This document shows positions 1 to 5,461 of a DNA stretch of 5,461 nucleotides, piece by piece (within the stretch, counting starts at the first letter, position 1; each line of letters starts with the position of its first letter). A program made the translations under genes and the position numbers. The DNA comes from Flavobacteriales bacterium UBA3431. GTDB taxonomy: Bacteria > Bacteroidota > Bacteroidia > Flavobacteriales > Schleiferiaceae. The notes under the pieces are model-generated. The model was not told where the DNA came from. It did no database searches and saw nothing but the letters and a program-made list of their open reading frames with translations. Location of the stretch: NCBI GenBank assembly GCA_002381225.1, contig DFSS01000030.1, positions 1-5,461 of the forward strand. Direction: 5' to 3'.

Positions 1-25
1 TGCCCTTTGTGGCTGCGGCACCAAA

Positions 26-53
26 TTTGATTTCTCTACGTTAGTCCTATAAA
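26..53 (+). promoter_or_regulatory. Possible weak promoter upstream of exbB
   Basis: A TTTG at 26-29 (a Bacteroidota -33-like element) is followed 18 nt later by TATAAA at 48-53, which ends 9 nt before the exbB start codon. The second box matches only the TA of the TAnnTTTG consensus, so this is a weak candidate. The first 62 nt also contain short open stretches that end in stops at 28-30, 42-44 and 50-52. One of these could be the tail of an upstream gene, in which case exbB might be co-transcribed with it. The sequence shown is too short to decide. Confidence 0.2.
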
Positions 54-62
54 CCTCTTTTC

Positions 63-788
63 ATGGCCATGACCTTTTTGCAAATCGAACTCCCCGGAGA
101 AGCCAGTAGTGCGGCCATGCCCGCAGCGACGGCCGCCGTATCCGAGCCTACTCAAGAAACCTTGAGCATCATGGACTTAATGCTTTCTGGAGGCATTGGA
201 GGCCAGATCATTATGCTCTTGATGGTTCTTCTCTCCATCGCCATGGTCTACATCTTTGTCAACCGCATGGGCGCGATCAAGCGTGCCAACAAAATTGACC
301 CCCAGTTCATGAAGGACATTAAAGACCATGTGGCTTCTGGCAATGTGCAATCGGCCATCAATCTGTGTGAGCGTTCGGACAGTCCTGTAGCCCGGATGAT
401 TTTGAAAGGTTTGACCCGAATTGGCAAGCCCCTCCAAGACATATCCGCTTCCATCGAGAACCAAGGCAAGTTGGAAATTCAGCGCTTGGAGCGCAACCTT
501 CCCTACCTGGCCACGATTGCCGGGGGTGCGCCCATGCTCGGACTGTTGGGAACAGTCATCGGTATGATTTTGGCCTTTAAAGAAATGGCCAATGCCGGCG
601 GAGGGGTCCAAATCGATATGCTGGCTGAGGGCATCTATGTGGCGATGACGACGACCGCAGCGGGCCTCGTTGTGGGCATTTTTGCCTACTTCGGCTACAA
701 CTTCTTGGTCACACGCGTCGAATCCGTGATCTATAAAATGGAAACCTCGAGCACCGAGTTCTTGGATCTTTTGGACGAACCCGTTTGA
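63..788 (+). CDS. exbB: MotA/TolQ/ExbB family proton channel protein
   Basis: This is the inner-membrane proton-channel subunit of an ExbB-ExbD-TonB energy-transducing motor; it uses the proton gradient to power TonB-dependent uptake across the outer membrane. The 241-residue protein has the family's three membrane segments at about 47-67, 149-173 and 191-215, with a large cytoplasmic loop between the first two. The signature APMLGLLGTVIGM (156-168) sits in segment 2, and AMTTTAAGLVVG (194-205) in segment 3; these form the channel around ExbD. The Ala/Ser/Thr-rich N-terminus (about 1-35) and the end LDLLDEPV resemble flavobacterial homologues as I recall them. ATG codons at 63 and 69 are both possible starts and no ribosome binding site separates them. 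exbD follows after 10 nt. TolQ or MotA function is a less likely alternative given the exbD and tonB neighbours. Confidence 0.95.
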   Translation: MAMTFLQIELPGEASSAAMPAATAAVSEPTQETLSIMDLMLSGGIGGQIIMLLMVLLSIAMVYIFVNRMGAIKRANKIDPQFMKDIKDHVASGNVQSAINLCERSDSPVARMILKGLTRIGKPLQDISASIENQGKLEIQRLERNLPYLATIAGGAPMLGLLGTVIGMILAFKEMANAGGGVQIDMLAEGIYVAMTTTAAGLVVGIFAYFGYNFLVTRVESVIYKMETSSTEFLDLLDEPV

Positions 789-798
789 TTATCAGCGC

Positions 799-1191
799 AT
801 GAATCTTAAGAACCGAAGTAAAGTCTCCGCGGAATTCAACATGTCCTCTATGACGGACATGGTGTTTCTGTTGCTCATCTTTTTCATGCTCACTTCCACG
901 TTGGTCACTACCAGTGCTTTGGATGTGATCTTGCCCAAGAGCAAAGCCCAAACCGTGAAGAAATCCACGGTGACCGTTACCATCAACCCGGATCTCCAGG
1001 TGTCAGTGAATAGTGACATCGTCGATCCTAGCCAGCTTGAAATCGCCATTCTTGAAGCGGCTGCAAGCGATCCGGAAGCCGTGATCATTCTGCGTGCAGA
1101 CGAATCTGTTCCCACCGGAGAAACTGTACGCGTGATGGACATCGCCTACCGCAATCGCATTAAAATGGTCCTCGCCACAGATCCTTCCTAA
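799..1191 (+). CDS. exbD: Biopolymer transport protein ExbD/TolR family
   Basis: This is the partner of ExbB: a single-span inner-membrane protein whose transmembrane helix carries the acid residue that relays protons. The 130-residue product has a short cytoplasmic N-terminus, then the hallmark MTDMVFLLLIFFML (18-31). Asp20 is in the position of the essential Asp25 of E. coli ExbD. The helix spans about 19-39, followed by a periplasmic domain. That domain has the usual beta strands (STVTVTINPD, 56-65) and the conserved IILRADESVPTGETVRVMD (96-114). The length is normal for the family. The gene lies 10 nt after exbB, and its TAA is immediately followed by the ATG of tonB, so translational coupling is likely. 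No Shine-Dalgarno sequence is visible, as is common in Bacteroidota. Confidence 0.95.
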   Translation: MNLKNRSKVSAEFNMSSMTDMVFLLLIFFMLTSTLVTTSALDVILPKSKAQTVKKSTVTVTINPDLQVSVNSDIVDPSQLEIAILEAAASDPEAVIILRADESVPTGETVRVMDIAYRNRIKMVLATDPS

Positions 1192-1995
1192 ATGAGCCAG
1201 ATCGAAGAGCAAGACAAAAAAGATCGCCGCCGTGGCTGGGCTACCACCCTGTCCGTGCACGCGGTGCTTTTGGTGCTTTTCGCTTTTTTTGGCTTGACCT
1301 ACCAGGACCCTCCTCCCGAGATGGGCATCCCGGTGAATTTTGGCTACGAAGAGGATGGCCAAGGGGATAATACTGCGGCACCCGCAGAGGCCGCTACCAG
1401 TCCTTCTGCGCCGAGTCCCGAGGTGCCAGAAGCCGCGGTCACCCAAGATGTCGTGGATGCCGTAGCCGTCCCCGATAAGCCCAAAGACACTCCTAAGAAG
1501 TCCAACCCAGCGCCTACGCAAACGGAGAATACGAAACCTCAAGAGCCTGAAAAGCCCAAGGTTTCCGATGCCCTGAATAACCGACTCAAAGGAGGTTTTG
1601 CCAGTTCCAGTTCGACGGCTGGTACGGGTTCAGGCCAAGGAAACACAACGGGGGGCGGCGACCAAGGAAAACCCACAGGCGATGCTCAGAGCAATGGCCT
1701 TGGAAACGGTGGAACCGGGAATTCCGGGGACTATCAGCTCGGTAGTCGCCGAGCCCTTGAGCGACCCAAACCTATTTATGACTGCGAAGGCGATGGCGTT
1801 GTCGTGGTCCGCATTTGGGTGAACCGCAATGGCAGTGTTCAGCGCGTGGAAGGGGGTATTAAGGGCTCCACAACCTCCCAGTCGTGCTTGATTTCCCGCG
1901 CAGAAGAAGCCGCTAGGAAAACCAAATGGGAAGGCGATCCCAGCGCCACAGATTTGCAAATTGGGACCATTACCTACCGCTTCTCTCGGCAGTGA
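1192..1995 (+). CDS. tonB: TonB family energy transducer
   Basis: This is a TonB-type protein expected to span the periplasm and pull on outer-membrane receptors when energised by ExbB/ExbD. It has 267 residues. A basic cytoplasmic start (KKDRRRG, 9-15) is followed by one membrane anchor at about 16-37. Within the anchor, Thr19 and His23 recall the SxxxH motif of E. coli TonB. The motif LTYQDPPPEMGIPVNFG (35-51) follows, as in flavobacterial homologues I remember. Next come a Pro/Glu/Lys-rich stretch (about 63-123), a Gly/Ser/Asn-rich linker (about 134-180) and a C-terminal TonB domain (about 190-267) with VVVVRIWVNRNGSV and a final ITYRF strand. Cys198 and Cys232 are the only cysteines and could form a disulfide. 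The start abuts the exbD stop. The end overlaps the folC start by 4 nt. The role is inferred from family and operon; the receptor it serves is unknown. Confidence 0.9.
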   Translation: MSQIEEQDKKDRRRGWATTLSVHAVLLVLFAFFGLTYQDPPPEMGIPVNFGYEEDGQGDNTAAPAEAATSPSAPSPEVPEAAVTQDVVDAVAVPDKPKDTPKKSNPAPTQTENTKPQEPEKPKVSDALNNRLKGGFASSSSTAGTGSGQGNTTGGGDQGKPTGDAQSNGLGNGGTGNSGDYQLGSRRALERPKPIYDCEGDGVVVVRIWVNRNGSVQRVEGGIKGSTTSQSCLISRAEEAARKTKWEGDPSATDLQIGTITYRFSRQ

Positions 1996-3224
1996 GCACC
2001 TACGCGGAAACACTGGAATGGCTCTACGCCCAACTCCCGGTGTTTCAGCACACGGGGGGCACACAGGCTACCTACAAAGTGGATCTGGCGAAAACCATGG
2101 CCTTCATGGAGGCCTTGGGGCATCCTGAGCGCCGTTTTCCCGCCTTCCACGTCGCCGGCACCAACGGAAAGGGCTCCACCTCCCACATGCTCGCCAGTTG
2201 CCTCCAAGAGGCAGGATACCGGGTCGGCCTCTACACCTCCCCCCATCTTGTTTCCTTTACAGAACGAATTCGGATCCAAGGGGTAGAACTGGCCCCCGAA
2301 AAAGTAGTGGACTTTGTGGAAACCTGGAAGCCACGGCTTCGCTCCTTGCAGTTGAGCTTTTTCGAAATGAGCGTAGGCCTTGCCTTTCACGCATTTGCCG
2401 AGGCCGAAGTCGATGTGGCCGTGGTTGAAGTGGGCATGGGCGGCCGGTTGGACAGCACCAATGTGGTCCATCCCATCGTCACCGGAGTTACCACGATTGA
2501 TCTAGACCATCAAGCGTTTCTCGGCACAACCCGGGCAGCAATTGCGCGCGAAAAGGCGGGGATTTTCAAACCTCACGTCCCCGCAGTAGTGGGCCAAAAG
2601 GACCACGAAACGCAATCGGTATTCGAATCCATCGCGAAGGATGTGCAGGCTCCCCTGATCTGGGCAGAAGACCACCCAAATACCTTAACCTCCTCAGATC
2701 TTTTGGGGGAGTACCAAGCGGACAACCAGCGTATGGCACGCGCGATGCTGGCGGCGCAACCAGACTTCCCTGTGAGCGAAGATGCCATAGCTAGGGGTCT
2801 CGCGCGAGTGGTTGCCAATACGGGTTTACAGGGGCGCTGGCAGGTTTGGTCCCAGGCCCCGATGACCATTTTGGATACCGCACACAACCCCCATGGTCTG
2901 CGCGCCACGATGCGTCAGTTGCTGGCCCTCCCTGGCGGCCCCTTGCATATAGTGCTCGGTATGGTTCAAGACAAAGATGTTCGCAGCGCACTTGCCTGCC
3001 TACCCGTTGAGGCAACATATTACTTCTGCGCTGCCCAAATTCCGCGGGCTATGCCCGCAGAGCAACTCCAAGCGCTCGGGAAATCCATGGGTTTGGAGGG
3101 CGCCGCCTATCCCCATGTGAAAGCCGCTTGGGACAGCGCACTTCAGGCGGCCAATCCGGAGGACCGCCTTTACATTGGGGGTAGCACATTTGTTGTCGCC
3201 GATGCGCTCATGGCACGGCGCTAA
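1992..3224 (+). CDS. folC: Bifunctional dihydrofolate synthase / folylpolyglutamate synthase
   Basis: A cytoplasmic Mur-ligase-family enzyme that adds L-glutamate to dihydropteroate and then further glutamates to folates, using ATP. The preferred start is GTG at 1992, giving 410 residues beginning (M)STYAETLEWLY. It overlaps the tonB stop as GTGA and matches the usual FolC N-terminus. An in-frame ATG at 1926 would add 22 residues lying inside tonB and reading as non-homologous sequence. Motifs with the GTG numbering: P-loop HVAGTNGKGSTSHML (53-67), YTSPHL (81-86), ERIRIQG (91-97), SFFEM (122-126), EVGMGGRLDSTN (146-157), DH at 172-173, EKAGIFK (187-193, with Lys188 at the position of the carbamylated lysine) and LDTAHNPHG (294-302). 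All expected catalytic regions are present and the length is normal. It is the last gene of the rightward cluster. The stop overlaps that of the next, leftward gene by 4 nt. Confidence 0.97.
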   Translation: MSTYAETLEWLYAQLPVFQHTGGTQATYKVDLAKTMAFMEALGHPERRFPAFHVAGTNGKGSTSHMLASCLQEAGYRVGLYTSPHLVSFTERIRIQGVELAPEKVVDFVETWKPRLRSLQLSFFEMSVGLAFHAFAEAEVDVAVVEVGMGGRLDSTNVVHPIVTGVTTIDLDHQAFLGTTRAAIAREKAGIFKPHVPAVVGQKDHETQSVFESIAKDVQAPLIWAEDHPNTLTSSDLLGEYQADNQRMARAMLAAQPDFPVSEDAIARGLARVVANTGLQGRWQVWSQAPMTILDTAHNPHGLRATMRQLLALPGGPLHIVLGMVQDKDVRSALACLPVEATYYFCAAQIPRAMPAEQLQALGKSMGLEGAAYPHVKAAWDSALQAANPEDRLYIGGSTFVVADALMARR

Positions 3225-3982
3225 AACCGCCAGCTAATTCCAGAATTCACGCCGTACGTAAAGTTAGGAACATCCGTCCCGGCGGGATATGCATCGTAGT
3301 TCAGGTTGCCCGATACCGTGAGGTTCAATTTGGGTGAAATGGGGGTGCTAAATCGACTGTTCATCACCACCCGAACATCATCCCATTCCAAAATTTGGGG
3401 TTGGTAATAGGCAATCGTGTTAATCCGGTATTTCTCCTTGAACAAGAGATCCAAACTCATGTAGGTGCTCATTCGGAAAACCGACTCGTAGCTGCCTGTG
3501 ACCGATTCGATGTCCAACTCGTACATGACCAGGGGACTCAAGAAAAAGTTGACCGTTTTGCTGTCAATGGCCCGAAAGCGTGGACCACCGCCAAAATTGT
3601 ATCGCTGCGCGATACGCATGGGCTTGTTGGACTGCCATTGAAAAAACAACTCGCCGGTCCACTCCTCCGACCATTCTCGGTTGTAGCGTCCGTGCACAAA
3701 GCCATTCTGTTCAAACAATAGGGCATCCCCGCCTACTCGTGTGGAGAGGTTTCCATTAAAAATGCCGTAGAAGGACTCCTTTTCCAGGGTTTTGCGAAAA
3801 TTCGCGGAAGTACTCAGCCGGAGTAGAAGGGCTTGGGTGCCCCCAAAATAAAAGCTGCCATCCAGCACGCCGTGGGTCCCCGGCTCTTGTCCGGTCAAGC
3901 CACGCATAGCTTCCACATTCACCACTTGCGCATGAAGGGTGGAGGTAACGAGGCAAAAAATCAGCGCAAGTCGAATGAACAT
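3221..3982 (-). CDS. Predicted outer-membrane beta-barrel protein, DUF481-like
   Basis: The 253-residue product starts with a clear Sec signal peptide (MFIRLALIFCLVTSTLHA, cleavage expected before Gln19). The rest is made of alternating polar/hydrophobic beta strands ending in WRF, the terminal-aromatic signature of outer-membrane barrels. The central segment RYNFGGGPRFRAID (127-140), followed by strands such as FFLSPLVMYELD and INTIAYYQPQ, resembles the DUF481 / YdiY-type family as I know it; this assignment is from memory, and another small barrel family such as DUF2490 is possible. The ATG at 3982 was chosen because the signal peptide begins there. In-frame upstream starts (for example 4027) would place non-signal residues in front and run into the divergent gene. 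No lipobox is seen. Substrate and function are unknown. It is convergent with folC and divergent from the secreted protein gene at 4026. Confidence 0.75.
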   Translation of the reverse strand: MFIRLALIFCLVTSTLHAQVVNVEAMRGLTGQEPGTHGVLDGSFYFGGTQALLLRLSTSANFRKTLEKESFYGIFNGNLSTRVGGDALLFEQNGFVHGRYNREWSEEWTGELFFQWQSNKPMRIAQRYNFGGGPRFRAIDSKTVNFFLSPLVMYELDIESVTGSYESVFRMSTYMSLDLLFKEKYRINTIAYYQPQILEWDDVRVVMNSRFSTPISPKLNLTVSGNLNYDAYPAGTDVPNFTYGVNSGISWRF

Positions 3983-3986
3983 AGCG

Positions 3987-3994
3987 CAAATGTA
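3987..3994 (-). promoter_or_regulatory. Bacteroidota-type -7 box for the beta-barrel gene
   Basis: Read on the minus strand this is TACATTTG, an exact match to the Bacteroidota -7 consensus TAnnTTTG. It ends 4 nt before the ATG at 3982, so transcription would start at or next to the start codon, giving a leaderless or nearly leaderless mRNA. I found no clear TTTG/TTG -33 element at the usual 17-23 nt upstream, so support rests on the one box and its location in the divergent spacer. Confidence 0.4.
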
Positions 3995-4013
3995 ATGGGA
4001 AGCGGCTTTGGCG

Positions 4014-4021
4014 TACCTTTT
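4014..4021 (+). promoter_or_regulatory. Possible -7-like box for the secreted-protein gene
   Basis: TACCTTTT matches seven-eighths of TAnnTTTG and ends 4 nt before the ATG at 4026. This is the same spacing as the minus-strand box in the same 43-nt spacer. No convincing -33 element is present on this strand. Tentative. Confidence 0.25.
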
Positions 4022-4025
4022 TCCC

Positions 4026-4613
4026 ATGAAAAGATACCTGGTATTTCTGATGTGCCTTCCCGGCCTGGCATGGGCGCAACCGAGTGATTTGGTCCAGCGC
4101 ATTGCCGCGTTTCAAAGCGATTTAGCCGAAACCTACAAAGTGAAGACGCTCAATCTTGGAGGGGAGTCTTTGGGCGCTTTGGAGTCTGAAACCCCAGAAT
4201 ACCGAACAGATTTCAAACTCGAGGGAAAAGAAAAAACCTTAGACAATCTCGAGCGCAATGTGCGATTTGATGTTTTTGTTCACGTTTTTCACTTCGCAGA
4301 TAGCGATGAACTCAATTGGGCGATGAAGCGGTGGCTCGCGGATTTCATCGATGGCTCCTCCATCCGCCCAGGGCGCGATGCGCGAACCGTGGCCCACGTC
4401 GATCCCAGCATTGTCGTGATTGATGGCACCACCATTAGCGTGATGACCCAACCATGCGCCCAATTCACTGTGGAGGGATTTCGGGATTGGCGCAGTAAGA
4501 TGTTGACCTATTTCGGGAGTCCCACAGCGGTAATCATTGAAGTTGCAGGGTGTGAGGGTCCGCTTATGTGGACCAAGAATCCTCCTGATCCCAAGGATCG
4601 GACTTGGAAGTAA
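4026..4613 (+). CDS. Small secreted protein of unknown function
   Basis: I do not recognise this protein. It has 195 residues with a typical Sec signal peptide, MKRYLVFLMCLPGLAWA, cleaved probably before Gln18. Cys10 lies in the signal core, but FLMC is not a good lipobox, so it is more likely soluble and periplasmic or exported than a lipoprotein. The mature part begins with an amphipathic helix (about 19-37). An alternating strand VRFDVFVHVFHFAD (79-92) follows, then a helix DELNWAMKRWLADF, two strands (SIVVIDGTTISVM, 128-140) and a final AVIIEVAGCEG. Cys144 and Cys176 are the only mature cysteines and could pair. The ATG at 4026 is preferred over the in-frame ATG at 4008 because the signal peptide begins there. 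It is divergent from the beta-barrel gene with a 43-nt spacer. Its last 50 nt overlap the ComM-like gene antisense. Confidence 0.8.
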   Translation: MKRYLVFLMCLPGLAWAQPSDLVQRIAAFQSDLAETYKVKTLNLGGESLGALESETPEYRTDFKLEGKEKTLDNLERNVRFDVFVHVFHFADSDELNWAMKRWLADFIDGSSIRPGRDARTVAHVDPSIVVIDGTTISVMTQPCAQFTVEGFRDWRSKMLTYFGSPTAVIIEVAGCEGPLMWTKNPPDPKDRTWK

Positions 4614-5461
4614 ATCCCTGGCTGGACCAGTGCCAAACGACCGCTTGGTGGATGTGACGGGGTTGGACCCATTGTAGTCCTTCTAAATCTGCCACGGTTC
4701 GTGCCACCTTGAGTACCGCTTGAACACTTCGTTCACCCATGCCTTTTCGCTCCTGCCAATTCCGCACATCCGCCCACGCTTTCGTGCTCACGGACACGGT
4801 TTTCCATAAAGCATCGTTGACGAGGTAGGCATTGAGGCCCGCACTCCGTTCTTTTTGTCGCTCCCTTGCTTGTCGAATCCGAAAATACATAGCCTCCCAA
4901 GGAATCATGTCATCCTCCGGATCGGAGATTACATGCCCAACAAGGTGAAATCGATCCAGCCAGGGGGCAGAAAAACGACGCTGATAAGCCTCTACACGGC
5001 TAACAGGGCATGTGCATCGTCGTTTCGGATGCCCTAGAAATCCGCATGGACAAGGATTGCTTGCGGCGGAATAGGTAAAAGTTGTGGCCGCCATTTCAAG
5101 GGGCTTGCGAACGGATTCCAGCGCCTTAAGGGGCCATTCACCCACTTCATCCATAAAGAGATGGCCCTGGGCTGCATCCTGAATCCAACGCTCGATGGGG
5201 ATGCGGTTCCCTTTGGGCGGCACGGGTTCAATCAAGGGCCCGTCCAGGCCCAAGCGCTGGTTCATTCGCCAAAGCGCACGTGCCAATTGCGTTTTCCCAG
5301 TACCCGGAGGACCCATCCAAAACACGGGATGCCCTCCAGCTGCGGCAACCTCCAACTGGGCCGTTAAATCTGCCGACAGCCGCAACGAAGGCAGAGGCCC
5401 CCAATCCAATGGGCGAGCGGTCCTGGGAAGCTCTTTCGGCGCTTGGCCCGTCCGAAGATAT
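4564..5461 (-). CDS. comM: ComM/YifB-type AAA+ ATPase (Mg-chelatase family), N-terminus beyond window
   Basis: This family forms a hexameric DNA branch-migration helicase that promotes integration of incoming DNA during natural transformation; many bacteria that are not obviously competent also carry it. The reading frame is open to the right edge, giving 298 visible residues; the usual N-terminal Lon-like domain would lie outside. Visible in order: VAAAGGH, Walker A GPPGTGKT (5290-5313), Walker B HLFMDE (5146-5163), and sensor-1 region SNPCPCG with a CxC nearby (four cysteines, 5008-5058, probable zinc site). Then come SAPWLDRF with the arginine-containing motif, and the C-terminal LKVARTVADLEG helical block. 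A poorly conserved tail (SKSDPWDQEDSWST) follows. Compared with E. coli ComM from memory, about 30 residues are missing between Walker A and B and about 13 between Walker B and sensor 1. The codon at 5407-5409 is TTG and an internal Leu, not a convincing start. The 3' end overlaps the secreted-protein gene by 50 nt. Confidence 0.92.
   Translation of the reverse strand, partial: YLRTGQAPKELPRTARPLDWGPLPSLRLSADLTAQLEVAAAGGHPVFWMGPPGTGKTQLARALWRMNQRLGLDGPLIEPVPPKGNRIPIERWIQDAAQGHLFMDEVGEWPLKALESVRKPLEMAATTFTYSAASNPCPCGFLGHPKRRCTCPVSRVEAYQRRFSAPWLDRFHLVGHVISDPEDDMIPWEAMYFRIRQARERQKERSAGLNAYLVNDALWKTVSVSTKAWADVRNWQERKGMGERSVQAVLKVARTVADLEGLQWVQPRHIHQAVVWHWSSQGFTSKSDPWDQEDSWST

Noticed and set aside
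1..23. Sequence ending GGCACCA, resembling a tRNA 3' end
   Set aside because: The preceding bases do not give a TTCRA-type T-loop at the right distance from the CCA, and no tRNA body is visible.
177..611. 144-residue open frame antisense to exbB
   Set aside because: It is His/Gly-rich shadow sequence opposite a strongly conserved gene, with no family resemblance.
1284..1290. Run of seven T in tonB as a possible frameshift site
   Set aside because: It encodes the Phe-rich membrane helix naturally, the frame continues intact on both sides, and no slippery heptamer plus stem-loop is evident.
1003..1542. 179-residue open frame antisense to exbD and tonB
   Set aside because: It is Arg/Gly-rich low-complexity reading opposite the conserved plus-strand genes, with no recognisable motif.
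1974..2471. 165-residue open frame antisense to folC
   Set aside because: It lies opposite the P-loop and other conserved folC motifs, and its composition is typical of a shadow frame.
3983..4102. N-terminal extension of the beta-barrel frame up to 4102
   Set aside because: It would put 40 residues before a good signal peptide and overlap the divergent gene's coding sequence.
4855..5037. 60-residue plus-strand open frame inside comM
   Set aside because: It is antisense to a conserved ATPase region and has no supporting features.

Overview
The window looks like ordinary chromosome from a member of the Bacteroidota, most likely a flavobacterium-type lineage with a compact, moderately GC-rich genome. 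This is inferred from three things: the ExbB-ExbD-TonB proteins and the folate enzyme read like flavobacterial versions; start codons lack Shine-Dalgarno sequences; and boxes resembling the Bacteroidota -7 element (TAnnTTTG) precede the divergent genes. No RNA gene, insertion sequence, CRISPR array or phage gene is visible.

Left part (63-3224, + strand): a tightly packed four-gene cluster, exbB - exbD - tonB - folC. The gaps are 10 nt, 0 nt and a 4-nt GTGA overlap, so the genes are very probably one transcription unit. The first three encode an inner-membrane proton-driven motor (ExbB/ExbD) and the TonB-family protein that carries its energy to outer-membrane receptors. The fourth encodes the dihydrofolate/folylpolyglutamate synthase of folate metabolism.

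Middle part (3221-4613): two divergent genes whose start codons are only 43 nt apart. The leftward gene encodes a predicted outer-membrane beta-barrel (DUF481-like) and meets folC tail to tail with a 4-nt stop-codon overlap. The rightward gene encodes a small secreted protein I do not recognise.

Right part (4564-5461, - strand): the C-terminal part of a ComM/YifB-type AAA+ ATPase, cut by the window edge. Its last 50 nt overlap the end of the secreted-protein gene on the other strand. It keeps Walker A, Walker B and the zinc-type cysteine motif. It is clearly shorter than the family in the two places where the helix-2 insert and the pre-sensor-1 hairpin normally lie, which is the most unusual thing in the window.

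There is no gene-free stretch over 300 nt. The only non-coding stretches are the first 62 nt and the 43-nt divergent spacer. I saw no convincing rho-independent terminator at either convergent junction.
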